In this document: piece after piece, positions 52,780 through 63,242 of the stretch | Layout: every line of letters begins with the position of its first letter | Numbering within the stretch: position 1 is the first letter of the stretch | Assembly: GCA_961205875.1 (NCBI GenBank) | Contig: OY540812.1 | Span: 1,612,001 to 1,676,000 of the forward strand | Direction: 5' to 3' | DNA: 64,000 nucleotides | Source: Sialis fuliginosa | Taxonomy: Eukaryota; Arthropoda; Insecta; Megaloptera; Sialidae | Translations under genes and position numbers: made by a program | The notes under the pieces: model-generated | Database searches by the model: none | The model's input: the letters and a program-made list of their open reading frames with translations, nothing else | What the model was told of the DNA's origin: nothing

Positions 52780-53202
52780 TAATTAATTAAATCAATTTAA
52801 TTATCAAAGTATAGTGCAAATATAGTGTTTTTTTTTTTAATTATAGCCTTTTATTTTGTTTATGTTTTTTTGGGGGGGAGGGGGGATCGGCACCCACACT
52901 TGCTAATGATAAGTACTATACGAATACGACACAAAAATGATAAAATTTGAAACAATGTAAAACAGATGCTATGATAATATAATAATTACACTAATAATTA
53001 GTTTAAATGTTTTGTTTTTTAATTTTGACACCTATAACCAATTGTCATCAATTTAAGCTGTTTTACAGTTAAATGTCTATATAGATTATGATTCAGTAAT
53101 GGCAGAAATAATCAAATATCAACAAATATTTATAACTTAGTACATTTAAATACACAAGTGTCCAACACTGGTGAATTGGCCAAGACTGGTGCCAGTGTCT
53201 TA
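52780..53202 (+). mobile_element. MITE family C, variant copy
   Basis: ACTTGCTAATGATAAGTACT, AAATTTGAAACAATGTAAAA and ACAAGTGTCCAACACTGG identify the variant type shared with 22230-22795. The right end is GACTGGTGCCAGTGTCTTA. A G-rich run lies at 52871-52886. Confidence 0.8.
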
Positions 53203-53819
53203 TCACTATGAGAAAATTTTCCTATTACACAAATTGATTTACAAATCCAACCTACATATTGAAGCGAAACTACTTTTCGAATGGGATAAATGAAATTTCG
53301 AATTCTGAAAATTCATTTACTTAAAATGTAAATAAAAACATAATGTAAGTTTTCCTGTAAATCCTGCAATTCCAACGATCCTGAAATAATTTCAAAACCG
53401 TTTCAGCGCGGCAATCTTCGTAGTGAAATGTGTATTCAGAATAGACAAATAAAAATGACTAGGTAATGCCATTAAAATGTAAATCTATTTCTCAGCAGAA
53501 GAAAAGGATTTGAATATATCTGTATTTTGCCATTTGTTTGTCGCGGACAGAGGCAGTGCTTGCTGTTGGCTGTTGTTTCCATTAATATAATGTGTATTGT
53601 GTGTAATCAGAAGTAAATTAAACCGTGTATATTCATAGCCAATTTGCTCTGCGTACTTGTTTTTAAGTTGTAAAGGTAATAAGGAGAGGAACAGCAATTA
53701 TTGCTAGTGGTTCTCGCGTTTCTGTTGTTGTAATTGTGTGTTACTGTTGTTCTGCTGTTGTTTTGTGCACCAATCGTTTTATATTAGGCATGTTTTATAC
53801 GGTCCACTTTTATTAAAAA
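53203..53819. other. Unassigned stretch
   Basis: The 70-codon minus frame at 53485-53697 (start MLFLSLLPLQLKNKYAEQ) has no recognisable domain. No repeat is identified. Confidence 0.4.
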
Positions 53820-54550
53820 CTAGCTGGGCCCGCGTGGACTACGGAATTATTGTTTAGGATTAAAAAAAAATATAGTTGAATTAAGTACAAACACGATTAG
53901 TTAAACCAAACAACACTTAAATTACCTACCTAACATAAACGAATCAGAACAAAAAGTTCAAATGATTTTTGTTCTATTTAAATTTAAAAGTTAATTGTTG
54001 AAAACAAAATAAACAATTGACAATCAAAAGAATACCGGCCTGTGATCATTCCCTCTGCCCTGCGTTTACTCGGCACGCTCCCTCCTTGCCGCACGCCGCG
54101 ACACGGGTCGCCATTGCGCGAATAATATGTTCCCGTATGTATATTTCGATAATTTCTAAACTATACGACCAAATTGGATGCTGTAAATGGCAAATTATAT
54201 CTACGTTAAGTACTTATGACGATGAAATCATTTATTTCGATAAGGATTAATGTTTTTTAGGTCATAAGTCCACGTAAAATTTAAATTTTCTTTGTAACAT
54301 TAAAGCAGTCATTGTGGCTTAAATATAAAAGTTAGACTTATGGTGTCGCTGACTTTATTGTAGATTTTTTGATTCTACACAATTCTTTACTACATTATTC
54401 TGTTCAATATTGAACGGTTTAGCCAGCGTATTGTAAAATAGCACAATTTTTCCGACTTGATTTACTATTATCGTCACTGCTTAGTTGTTATGTTACCTAA
54501 CGTAACAAAATATAGCCTATAACCTGGCCAGAGATTTAAAAAAGAAACCA
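53820..54550 (-). mobile_element. Helitron-like family A, 3'-complete copy
   Basis: On the minus strand it ends CCCAGCTAG before T at 53820, with a CCACGCGGGCC GC-rich end. Its other blocks include ATTGAACGGTTTAGCCAGCG and TTACTATTATCGTCACTGC (both plus strand) and the AACGTAACAAAATAT block. The 5' end is missing. The 77-codon plus frame at 54017-54250 covers a CpG-rich insert within the element (CCGCACGCCGCGACACGGG) and is not recognised. Confidence 0.75.
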
Positions 54551-55000
54551 CTGCAATGTGTGACGAAACGTTGGTCGATAACACGATCAAATCACACAAA
54601 GAAGCCAAGATCCGTATTTTAAAATTCGTTCAAAATATTTCAATATATGAATCACACATATTTGTATTTTTCTTATTGCCAAAACAATAGACAAACGTCA
54701 AAAGAAGAAGAAAAAGAATGATAGGCATCATTGCATTGTACAATAAACTTTTTTTACTTTTTTTTTATACTCAAAGTTTATGTGTTTCGAGTTTTAGTGC
54801 GAGCGTTGTAAACTTTATTTTTACATAAAGCAAAAATCTTCACCTTTTATTTTTTAACCGGGTTTCTGATACAGGGTCTAACCAGAAAGATGATCTCAAT
54901 TATGTGGTTAAATGGCGGGGGGGGGGGGGTGGGGTAATAAATATAGTCGTTTGTACTATTTATTTTAAAATATATACTATTTATTAAAAAAAAAAAAATG
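54551..55000. other. AT-rich stretch with a G run
   Basis: GGCGGGGGGGGGGGTGGGG lies at about 54914-54933. Nothing else is recognised. Confidence 0.5.
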
Positions 55001-55640
55001 TCTGCCAAGTAAATGCACAGTGCTTCCTCGTGCTAAATTCACCAAAGGTACAGTCGGGACTCGTTTATTTTAACGCTCGTTTATTTTCAACTCTCGTTTA
55101 TCGTAAATGCCGACTTTCGTTTATTGTAAATTTTTTCTCCTCCTTCACCTCCCACCATTCTCGAGTCATGGCTACTTGACCAATCAGCGTTGACATCACA
55201 GAACGTATTGCCAACTTAAGAATAGTAAAAAATGACACTTCCCGATTAGACAAAATTGTCTGCGATAGTTTTTTCATGATTTTGCAATGTCGAATTTGTA
55301 CTTCTTTGATTGTATATGTTGTTAAAATATCAAAAAATACGAAGGCAAGAATAAATAAAGGATTTCTTGTATTTGATATTCTATTTATACATTTATAACA
55401 TTTGAATACATCTTCGTGGTGATGTCAATTCCCGCGCCAACGCTGATTGGTCAAGGATCTACACATAACTTGGTGGGAGCCCCTCTCGACTTAACATTTA
55501 AACGCGAGTCATATGATTCAGAAGGTTTAAAATAAATGAGTCCCGACTGTAGTTAATTATTCAACAATTTAAATAAAAACTGATAGTGTTTATATAAATT
55601 GCCTGGAATTGGTTAACCATTTGATTTTTATACGATTTTC
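55001..55640 (+). repeat. Family F copy split by a TA-flanked transposon
   Basis: TCTGCCAAGTAAATGCACAG through ACCAAAGGTA lies left of the insert. TAGTTAATTATTCAACAATT and GGAATTGGTTAACCATTTG lie right. A short reverse family I piece (ATAACTACTGTAAAAATGCA) follows at 55641-55690. Confidence 0.85.
55051..55549. mobile_element. TA-flanked pogo/Tigger-like MITE
   Basis: The left end CAGTCGGGACTCGTTTATT is inverted at the right end as AATAAATGAGTCCCGACTG. TA is duplicated at both borders relative to uninterrupted family F copies. Inner TTGACCAATCAGCGTTG is also inverted, and CTCGTTTAT words recur near the left end. No transposase. Confidence 0.9.
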
Positions 55641-55718
55641 ACGATAACTACTGTAAAAATGCACCGATCTGAAATATTTTTGGGGAAAATATTTTATTTG
55701 AGGTCAATTTTTCGAGGT

Positions 55719-56560
55719 TTCTTTTTTGTAATTCTCATGAAGTCATGTTACTAATAAAACAAGTAACTTTTTATTTAATCAATTTAATTACCAAAGGCCG
55801 TAAATATAGTTTGTTTTTTATATTATAGCCTTTTATTTTCTTTATGTTTTTTCTCCAGTAATGGATACAGTAAAACCAGTAATGAGCACGCAGTGATGGA
55901 CACTTGCTAATGATTACAAAATGATAAGTACTACGACACAAAATATATAAAAGAAAGAATCGTCTAAGAAACAATGTAAAGCAGTTGCTATGATAATATA
56001 ATAATTAATAAATATGTAAATTATATTAATAATTAGTTTAATGTCCAGTATTATAAAGGAGCTAGCAAATTTGCTAGCTAGCAAGCACTTTCAAATGAGA
56101 TATCAAACTCATATGACAGTTCTTTTGGAGTTTGTTGAAGACTGACAAGTTTCGCGCACGCGTTGTAGGTAAATATCAACAGTATTAAAACAGTGGTGAT
56201 ATTATGAAAATTATTTTGTACGGTGAAAGATGTCAACTGTGTTACAATTAGTTGAAGTGTCACTGCTCTAAATTCCATAGCTAATCCATTGATACTAGTA
56301 CATAATTAATACCCCATTTGAAAGTGCTTGCTAGCTAGCAAATTTTGCTAGCTCCTTTATAATACCGGACATATATGTCCACCATTTTGACACCTATTGG
56401 CCTCATGTGATCAAATCACGCTGTAAGACAGTTAAATGTATATAGATTAATATTCAGAAATGGTAGTAATCAAATATCAACACATATTTCTACTTCAGTA
56501 CATTTAATTAAAAAATAGCCATTACTGGGGTCATATCCAAGACTGGTGCCAGTACCTTAT
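55719..56560 (+). mobile_element. MITE family C copy split by family B
   Basis: AATTCTCATGAAGTCATGTT through TAATTAGTTTA lies left of the family B insert, and TGTCCACCATTTTGACACCT through AAGACTGGTGCCAGTACCTT lies to the right. Together they rebuild the order at 16956-17460. Confidence 0.9.
56042..56371 (+). mobile_element. TIR MITE family B, complete copy
   Basis: The ends TGTCCAGTATTATAAAGGAG and CTCCTTTATAATACCGGACA are inverted, followed inward by AGCAAATTTGCTAGCTAGCA on both sides. The 330-bp element lies inside family C. The bordering bases read TTTAA at left and TATAT at right, so a 2-3-bp target duplication is possible but not decided. The 66-codon minus frame is not a gene. Confidence 0.9.
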
Positions 56561-56574
56561 GCGAATCTACCCGG

Positions 56575-56862
56575 GTTTAGTTACATATCCTGTATATGAG
56601 ATGCACGTGTGTGTTTGTGTGTAAATGTTGCAAAATCGGTCCTCTTGGGCCCTCGCGCACACTGAAGAAGACATCAACAGCACGGATAGCGGCAGCTGAG
56701 ACGCGAGAATTCACCGCAGACCGGGCCGAGATGTTTACGACGGCAATTGGCAGCCTGTTCGCTGTAAATCAATCTAACTCAGTGACGGGGACTGTGTGGG
56801 GCGAAAAAGGGGATCATTTCGATGTGTGCGTTCCATCAAATAATGTTCTGACGGTTTAGATA
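56575..56862 (+). other. GC-richer patch with an 87-codon frame
   Basis: The frame 56596-56859 starts MRCTCVFVCKCCKIGPLGPS and has a balanced composition through EFTADRAEMFTTAIGSLFAV. The section is near 50% GC against an AT-rich background. It follows directly on a family C end. No domain, splice partner or repeat copy was found, so coding status is open. Confidence 0.3.
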
Positions 56863-57067
56863 GTTAGGGATTGAAAAGTTACCGATTTTTTTTCAAAAAA
56901 AATGATATTTTTTGTTAAAAACAAATTATACTAGTATTTGGTTAGGTTACAATAATAATGTAAGACCTCTTAAAATGTTATGAGTATAACTCAAGTTCAC
57001 TGTTCATAGGATGTTTGTAAAGTGCTAGAATAGGCGAGGATATAGTATATCCAAATTATATCTAATT

Positions 57068-57735
57068 TTTACTTTCTTATACCCATGTATATGAAATATA
57101 CATACAGTATAAGTATAGTGAAGCCGATTTTTTTCGAAATCCGGATTTTGCTGGAATTATCCATTTTGACCTTCCCTTAATCCATTCTGACTATTTTCGC
57201 CATGATGTCTGTGTCTATCTGTCTGTCGGTTTGTAACTCAAATACGACAAATCGTAGAAGGATAAAATTTTATATTTAAGATTAATTTTTGTCTGGGAAG
57301 AAAACGTACTATTTTTGAAAACGATCTTTCAACCGGATACGGATGTTTACCTACGTCGATTTCTGAATTTTTCGAATTACTTTTAAACAGTACGAAATAG
57401 AGAAAAATGGTCTAGTTAAAAATTGTAGGTAATATCAATACCTATTAATTTTTTCGAAAAACATACCCGACATATTTTATCTGAAACATTTTTTCTTATT
57501 TCAAAAATAATTAGAAAATTCAAAAATTGACAAGAGTAAACGTCCATTTTTAGTTATTACGTTCAAAAAAAAAAAAATTGTTATATAATATAGATAATAA
57601 TATTATCTATATTATTCATTTTATTCTATCTTATTAGTTTGTCAGAAATGTTTTAATAAAATAAGAATCACGTATACTATTCACTGTTAGGATTACGTAT
57701 AAGAAAGTCCCGTGGTTCCCAAGGCAGATATTTTA
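57068..57735 (+). repeat. Family E copy
   Basis: It begins TTTTACTTTCTTATACCCAT and ends GTATAAGAAAGTCCCGTGG with CCCAAGGCAGATATTTT, as does 21010-21792. The middle keeps CTCAAATACGACAAATCGTA and ACCGGATACGGATGTTTACC. The TTAGG units present in the other copy are absent. Confidence 0.85.
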
Positions 57736-57950
57736 CTATTAATTATTAACAAAGTAAAACATTTCATTTAATCTATATGTGTTCTGCATATAAATTAAAA
57801 ACAACATTTTTCGAAATCAAATATTTTTTTTATTAAAAAAAAAACAAAAACGGATAGTTCACAACTAAAGGGGTGCTACCTTAATAGCATGACGTATACA
57901 TTTTACAGCTCTAAAATTTTGTATTACCATAATGTGTAATTTTTTTTTTT

Positions 57951-58440
57951 TTTTTTGTCAAGACTCGATTTACAAATCAGATGCACATGCTGCCATGTAA
58001 CATATATGGGTAAACTAACCCCTGCAGGTATATTTAGTACACGGCCCACCACTGTTCCGAAGGCCGCTGCTGTCACAATAACGCAAGGGAGGGGGTACGG
58101 CATGCATACCGGGGGGAACACCAACAACCACCATAGCGTATCCTTTCCAGTATGTTAGTGCGTGCGTTCTCGAGTTTATGAGTTTATGACGAGTTACTTT
58201 TTCCGAGAGTGCTCGATGATTTCGCCGCTACAAAACGGGTGGTTTTGTGTTGTATGTATTGTGTGTCCGAGAGTCCGACCTTGGACGCAGGGCTGTGTAA
58301 GTGCACGCGAATTATAAAGTCAGTGTCTTCTCTAGTCTTTTTCGAGTGGTTTTTGTGTGTGATGTTATTTAGCAGTTTAGAGCTAGTGGAAGTTAAGTGT
58401 TGAGTGCATTAAATTAATAATGTGTTTTATATTGTTTAAA
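57951..58440. promoter_or_regulatory. GC-richer patch, possible promoter and 5' exon
   Basis: Positions 58015-58135 are GC-rich (GGCCCACCACTGTTCCGAAG, GCAAGGGAGGGGGTACGG), with open frames of 67 codons on both strands. Positions 58150-58400 have CpG words, GAGAGTGCTCGATGATTTCG and ATTATAAAGTCAGTGTC, where TCAGT fits an insect Initiator. The location of a start site is a guess. Nothing downstream gives a recognisable coding exon. Confidence 0.25.
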
Positions 58441-58633
58441 ATTTAAATTGACGTATAGTGAAATGTTATGTGGGGTATTGTATGTGTTTTAGTGAGTGAA
58501 GGTATATCTATTTGTGTGATTAATAGAAAAAAATGCAAGCATTTATAAAATATGTGTTTAAATAAATGTATGAATATTGTTGAGAATACGACATCTTATT
58601 CTTTCTAAAAGGTATATTTCTGAATTTTTTATT

Positions 58634-58870
58634 TGTTGATTCATGGAATTTCTGGTGGAATGTATCAGAAATTAAAATAATGTCATTTTTTAACCTGACT
58701 AAAGAACTTTTATGTTCACTTCATGTTGAGCGTTTCTGCAAGAACACTAATTTCCGGTTGCTTCTTTCTCACTTCCTTACACGCTTTAGTTAAATTTCTG
58801 GTACATTCCACCAGAAGTTCCGTGAATCAACCAATCAAAGCTCGTTTTTGGGCAGTCGTGAACGTGTATT
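58634..58870. mobile_element. Hairpin MITE, longer relative
   Basis: GATTCATGGAATTTCTGGTG at the left and TACATTCCACCAGAAGTTCC with GTGAATCAACCAATCAAAGC at the right are inverted and match the arms of 44554-44705. The centre is about 130 bp longer and unrelated. Confidence 0.8.
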
Positions 58871-58897
58871 TAATTGTTATTTATTATAATTTTTAGC

Positions 58898-58922
58898 CTG
58901 ACGATGATTCGGTGAATCGAAA
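58898..58922 (+). ncRNA. Hammerhead-like core motif, probably not a functional ribozyme
   Basis: CTGACGA (58898-58904) is followed by T, a GATTC/GAATC stem with loop GGT, and GAAA (58919-58922), the order of a hammerhead core. One base is extra before helix II, and no closed helix III or helix I was found around it. The same plan occurs in the palindrome at 43397-43618. Confidence 0.2.
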
Positions 58923-59084
58923 GCTTGCGTATATTTTTTACTTTAATAAATTTTAACGTTTAGACGGTAAAGTTATTATTGTTTATTAATTATTTATATT
59001 TGATAAGTTTTGAAGAATATTAAAGCAGTTAGTATGTCTTTATGTATAATAAAACACTTTTTAAGAAAAATAAATAAATCCGAC

Positions 59085-59255
59085 AGTTTTTGAAGTTGGT
59101 TTTTTATTTTTCCCTTTTGAATGACGTACCTTCGAAGTCCATGGTCAGATTCTGATAAAATTGAAATGGGATCACCTCAGAAGTTTACTCTTTCTAACAA
59201 ACAAAAAATTGTCTAAATCGATGTATATTTGTCGGAGTTATGAGAACTTCCTTTT
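59085..59255 (+). repeat. Dispersed repeat family J, copy 2
   Basis: ACAGTTTTTGAAGTTGGTTT, TTTTGAATGACGTACC, CCATGGTCAGATTCTGATAA and ACAAACAAAAAATTGTC align in order with 1799-2065. Confidence 0.6.
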
Positions 59256-60161
59256 TTGAAATCGATTAAAAATAAAGGCGAATTGAATTAGAAAACTTTT
59301 TTTTTTAATATTTATACACGCATCTATTCAAAGACCTTCTAGCATCATTTAGGTAAAAGTTTTTGTTTTGTATATAAATATCTCTATGCTATTTTTATTT
59401 TGTAATTCTTATTTAAATGATAATAATCTAAGGGGCAAGTTTCAGGTAAGACAAGTTGCAATAATTTTTTTAGGGTCTGCAAGAGAATATGAGGGATAGA
59501 ATAAACATTAAAATCACCCCAGTAAATAAAACTAATACATAACATACATTACATACATAACCTAAAAAAAAATCAAATTCATTAATAATTTTAAAAATAA
59601 TTCTTTTACCTAGAATATGTTAATTAAATCAATTAAAAAAAAACAATTGCTCTTTCTTCCAGATCCTTGTTGAAGTAAATTAGTATTTTAATTTATTTAA
59701 AAGTCCACGTGCACAAAAAAATTTGACAAAATTAACTAAACAATAAATCTTTATTATTAAATTTTTTAAATGCAATAAAAATATATTGCCACCGTAAAAA
59801 TTATCCATTTTCTGTCACATCAATAACGTTCAAGGATAAGTAAGATTATTTTGTTTAGTAGGTAGATTTAAAAGCCCTGAGCAGATAATGCAAGCGAGAT
59901 TGCCTGAGCATGTTCTTTGGAATTTCTTTGTCATTGTCCTTTTTTCAAAGAACCGTTTCATACACATGGGGTGTTATGGTAAAAATAAAAGTTATGCTCT
60001 TGTATAAGGTCCCTAATAATCATGTACAAGTTTACTTGATTTATGTTATTGACACTTCATTGCTAATTCTTTTTTTGTTGTTATTCATTTGTGTTAATTT
60101 TTATAAATACATATGTCAGGCAAGAATGAATTTTTATAAGTAGTTTTAATGGCTTTATGTA
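59256..60161. other. AT-rich stretch, nothing recognised
   Basis: The 77-codon frame at 59910-60143 is hydrophobic in its middle but has no recognisable family. No repeat ends are seen. Confidence 0.45.
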
Positions 60162-60557
60162 CAGTCGCCTGCATTAATGGTCTTGCAGTTTGTATTCATT
60201 TTCGTTTATCACAAACTTAGTAGGCTCCTCCCATTTGTGCAATTATAATATTTAAATCATTTCTCCATGTATCAAACAAAGACAGATATTTTGAAATTAA
60301 TTTGCTAGATAAAGAACTACTCTTCGTTGATAATACATAGGTACTCATATATATTTGTGCAATTTAATTATTATGTAATCTATTGAAAATTGTACAAGTA
60401 AATTTTGTGGCAATAAATATTTGATATTCCGAATTTTAGTATTTAAATATATTAAACTTAATAGAAAAAGATAACCGATGATGTTTGTCTTTAAATTTGG
60501 AATCTGTTGTAAGCGATTCTAGCCTTTAGGGTGCCAGACGAGTTCTGCAGGCGACTG
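60162..60557. mobile_element. TA-flanked MITE, CAGTCGCCTGCA ends
   Basis: Perfect 12-bp inverted ends CAGTCGCCTGCA bound a 396-bp AT-rich body with TA at both borders (60160-60161, 60558-60559). The plan fits pogo/Tigger-type MITEs. No transposase. Confidence 0.9.
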
Positions 60558-60574
60558 TACCTGAGTTTGTTATG

Positions 60575-61040
60575 TACTAAATTATAAATATTTGTCGATA
60601 TTTGATTATTACTACCATTTCTGAATATTAATCTATATACATTTAACTGTCTTACAGCGTGATTTGATGACAATCGGTCAATAGGTGTCAAAATGGTGGA
60701 TATTTAAACTAATTATTGGTATAATTTATTTATTAATTATTATATTATCATAGCAACTGCTTTATATTATTTCAAATTTGACGATTCTTTTGTGTCGTAG
60801 TACTTATCATTAGCAAGTGTCCATCACTGTGTGCTCATTACTGGTTTTACTTTTTCCATTACTGGAGAAAAAACATAAACAAAATAAAATGCTTTAATTT
60901 AAAAAACAAACTATATTTGCGGACTTTGGTAATTAAATTGATTAAATAAAGAGTCACTTGTTTTATAAGTAACATGAGTTCATGAGAATTACAAAAAACA
61001 AGCCCATTAATCACAAAAATAGTAAATCTTAACATTCCTC
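60575..61040 (-). mobile_element. MITE family C copy, truncated ends
   Basis: TTTGATTATTACTACCATTT, TAACTGTCTTACAGCGTGAT, CATTAGCAAGTGTCCATCAC and GAGTTCATGAGAATTACAAA lie in family order on the minus strand. Both terminal repeats are missing. The 66-codon minus frame at 60491-60691 crosses its border. Confidence 0.85.
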
Positions 61041-61555
61041 GTGAAAAACGGAAGAAAATCCGTTCAGTAATTACTGAGATAATCGTGCACAGACAGACAG
61101 ACAGACAAACGCAGCTAGGTACTTTGTTTAGTACTATGCAGAGATTTGACTCAAATAAAATTATATCTTATTTTTGAGAATAATTTCCCCCTTGATAAAT
61201 TGCGAATAAGTCTGTCAGATTTGATTGTTTTGGTATCGCTGGTATACTTTATTTGTTTGTAATTAGTTTTGTTATTAATTTCATTTTTGTTGTTTCAGGA
61301 TAATTGGATTCTCTCACAAAACAACTGTCGGAGTAAATGTAAGTGATGAAAAAGTAGATACTATACTGTAATATATTAAATTAGCTTTTTTTTTTAAAGA
61401 AATTATCTTAAGCATAGCGAAATATATAGTACAGTTATATATCAATTTACGTGGATGAGAAAGTTTCGAAATAATGGGTGGAAAGACTTATAATATCGAT
61501 ATGGAAAACCATACATGACTTCCATGTTCTTTAATATTTTTTTATATATGAAAAA
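61041..61555. other. AT-rich stretch, nothing recognised
   Basis: A CAGACAGACAGACAGACAAA tract lies at 61092-61111 with GTTCAGTAATTACTGAGATA beside it, probably a repeat remnant. Confidence 0.45.
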
Positions 61556-61575
61556 GGTTAGGTTAGGTTAGGTTA
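61556..61575 (+). repeat. TTAGG telomere-type tract
   Basis: Four GGTTA units lie just left of a family I copy. Confidence 0.9.
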
Positions 61576-61589
61576 ATGAGATTTGTCAG

Positions 61590-62166
61590 ATATAAAACTT
61601 ACCTTTGTATTACAAATATTAGTTTTCTAATGTTCTAATGTCAATACATAATACACATTCGTAGAACAACTAATTTGACAATTTGAATTTAGTTGCAACA
61701 TGAATTAATGACGTATTAATTAGTATTTAAAATTCATATTTTGAGAGTGTTTTTCACCCCTTTAATGGCTGTTTAGGCACTTACAAATAATAAATGTCCC
61801 TTAGGTACAATTGAACTACAAATGTACCAAGTCTTATCAAAATTAAGTTCACTTTTTGACGATAAAAGTTACAAAATTCCGAATATTTCCAAAACCCCTA
61901 ATCCGATTAGCACCGACACAAACATTTTCACCAAAAATAATTCAGATCGGTGAATTTTTACAGTAGTTATCGTGAACGAAAGAAAATTCTACATCCCCAG
62001 ACACACGCACAGCCGCCATGCGGAAATCAACTTTTCTTTACGTTTTGAAGATAGTACAATCAGAATCTGCTTTTATTTCGGACACGATTTTTTGACGATA
62101 TTACAATACTTCCATTTCCTTCGGAAAATGGAAATAAAATCACCTATTCTTAGTAAACTGAATTAA
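61590..62166 (+). repeat. Dispersed repeat family I, long copy
   Basis: ATATTAGTTTTCTAATG, CACATTCGTAGAACAACTAA, TTAGGCACTTACAAATAATA, AATTCAGATCGGTGAATTTT, CACGCACAGCCGCCATGCGG and ATACTTCCATTTCCTTCGGA match 15641-16192. The 64-codon frame is not shared in frame between copies. Confidence 0.8.
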
Positions 62167-62203
62167 AAATATTTCGTATCCCTGAAATTTAAGGATCTCT
62201 AAT

Positions 62204-62470
62204 GTCCGGTATTATAAAGGAGCTAGCAAATTTGCTTGCTAGCAAGCACTTACAAATGGGGTATTAATTCTGTACTAGTATCTATAGATTAGCTATGAAA
62301 TTTAGAGCAGTGACACTTCAACTAATTGTAACACAGTACAAAATAATTTTCATAATATCGCGACTGTTTTAATACAGTTAGTGAAAAATTGTCAAACACT
62401 TTATGAAACTAAAGGAGAACTGTCAGATAGGTTAGAAACCTCAGAACATGGAAGTTACAGATCGTAAAGC
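62204..62470 (+). mobile_element. TIR MITE family B, left part
   Basis: TGTCCGGTATTATAAAGGAG, CTAGCAAATTTGCTTGCTAG and GGGGTATTAATTCTGTACTA open the copy. The right terminal repeat is missing. Confidence 0.85.
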
Positions 62471-62690
62471 GTTGTATTAATTGAACCAATTAACCATGTA
62501 AATGGAGGGATTAAACTACATTCTTATGTATAAATAAATGAACAGCGCATTAAATTCCAATTTTCATTCGTTGATTATTAATTTCCTCCATGATGCACAT
62601 TTTCATTCAATTAAATTAAGACCTTTCATGAGTTCGTCGCGTCTACGACAATCTACCACTGCACTTGCAACAACAAGCCATAGCAGAGTC
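62471..62690. other. AT-rich stretch, nothing recognised
   Basis: No gene or repeat end is supported. Confidence 0.45.
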
Positions 62691-62699
62691 TAGCTAGCT

Positions 62700-62900
62700 C
62701 GTCACGTAGGTATACACATATAAGTGTAGTTAGTTAGCAGTTATGGTCCCTACGTTGTGAGCTTCGCCGAGCGTTAGTTAGCGGCAGAAGTTCTTGCGAA
62801 AAACAATTAAATGCACTTCCGTGAAAACCAATTAGCTGGATCGAAGGCGGCTGCGACTGCGGTGGAGAAAAGGTGTGCCTTGGGGTTGCTTGTTGAGGGT
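62700..62900 (+). promoter_or_regulatory. Possible promoter and noncoding first exon
   Basis: CACATATAAGTG near 62714-62725 could be a TATA element. About 25-45 bp downstream the DNA becomes GC-richer (GAGCTTCGCCGAGCG, CGAAGGCGGCTGCGACTGCG). GAGGGTAAGGGG at about 62894 could be a 5' splice site. All three signals are weak and no coding exon follows. Confidence 0.25.
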
Positions 62901-63058
62901 AAGGGGGAGGGGGGTGTTATGTGTGTGTGTATTAATTTGGATTTTTTGCTTGTACGAGTACGTACAGTTATGTAAGGATGTGTTTTTGTACATATTTTAA
63001 CAGTGCCGTATCCATGGGGGGAGGGGGGTACAAACCCCCGATTTTATCAGTCTATATA

Positions 63059-63150
63059 CAGCCGGGACTCGTTCATTTGAAATGCCGAGTTTCGTTTATT
63101 CGTAATTTTTTCTCCTTCTTCACCTCCCATTCATTCTTGAGTCATGGCGT
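63059..63150 (+). mobile_element. Fragment of the CAGTCGGGACTCG transposon
   Basis: CAGCCGGGACTCGTTCATTT, then TTTTTTCTCCTTCTTCACCT and TTGAGTCATGGCG match the left end of 55051-55549. It is truncated at right. Confidence 0.8.
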
Positions 63151-63242
63151 AAACGAACATATTTTTGAATTTTTTTGTAGAATGAATTAGAGTATTTGTA
63201 TTCATCTCATAAGCATTTAATATTAATTTACACGCACAATTA

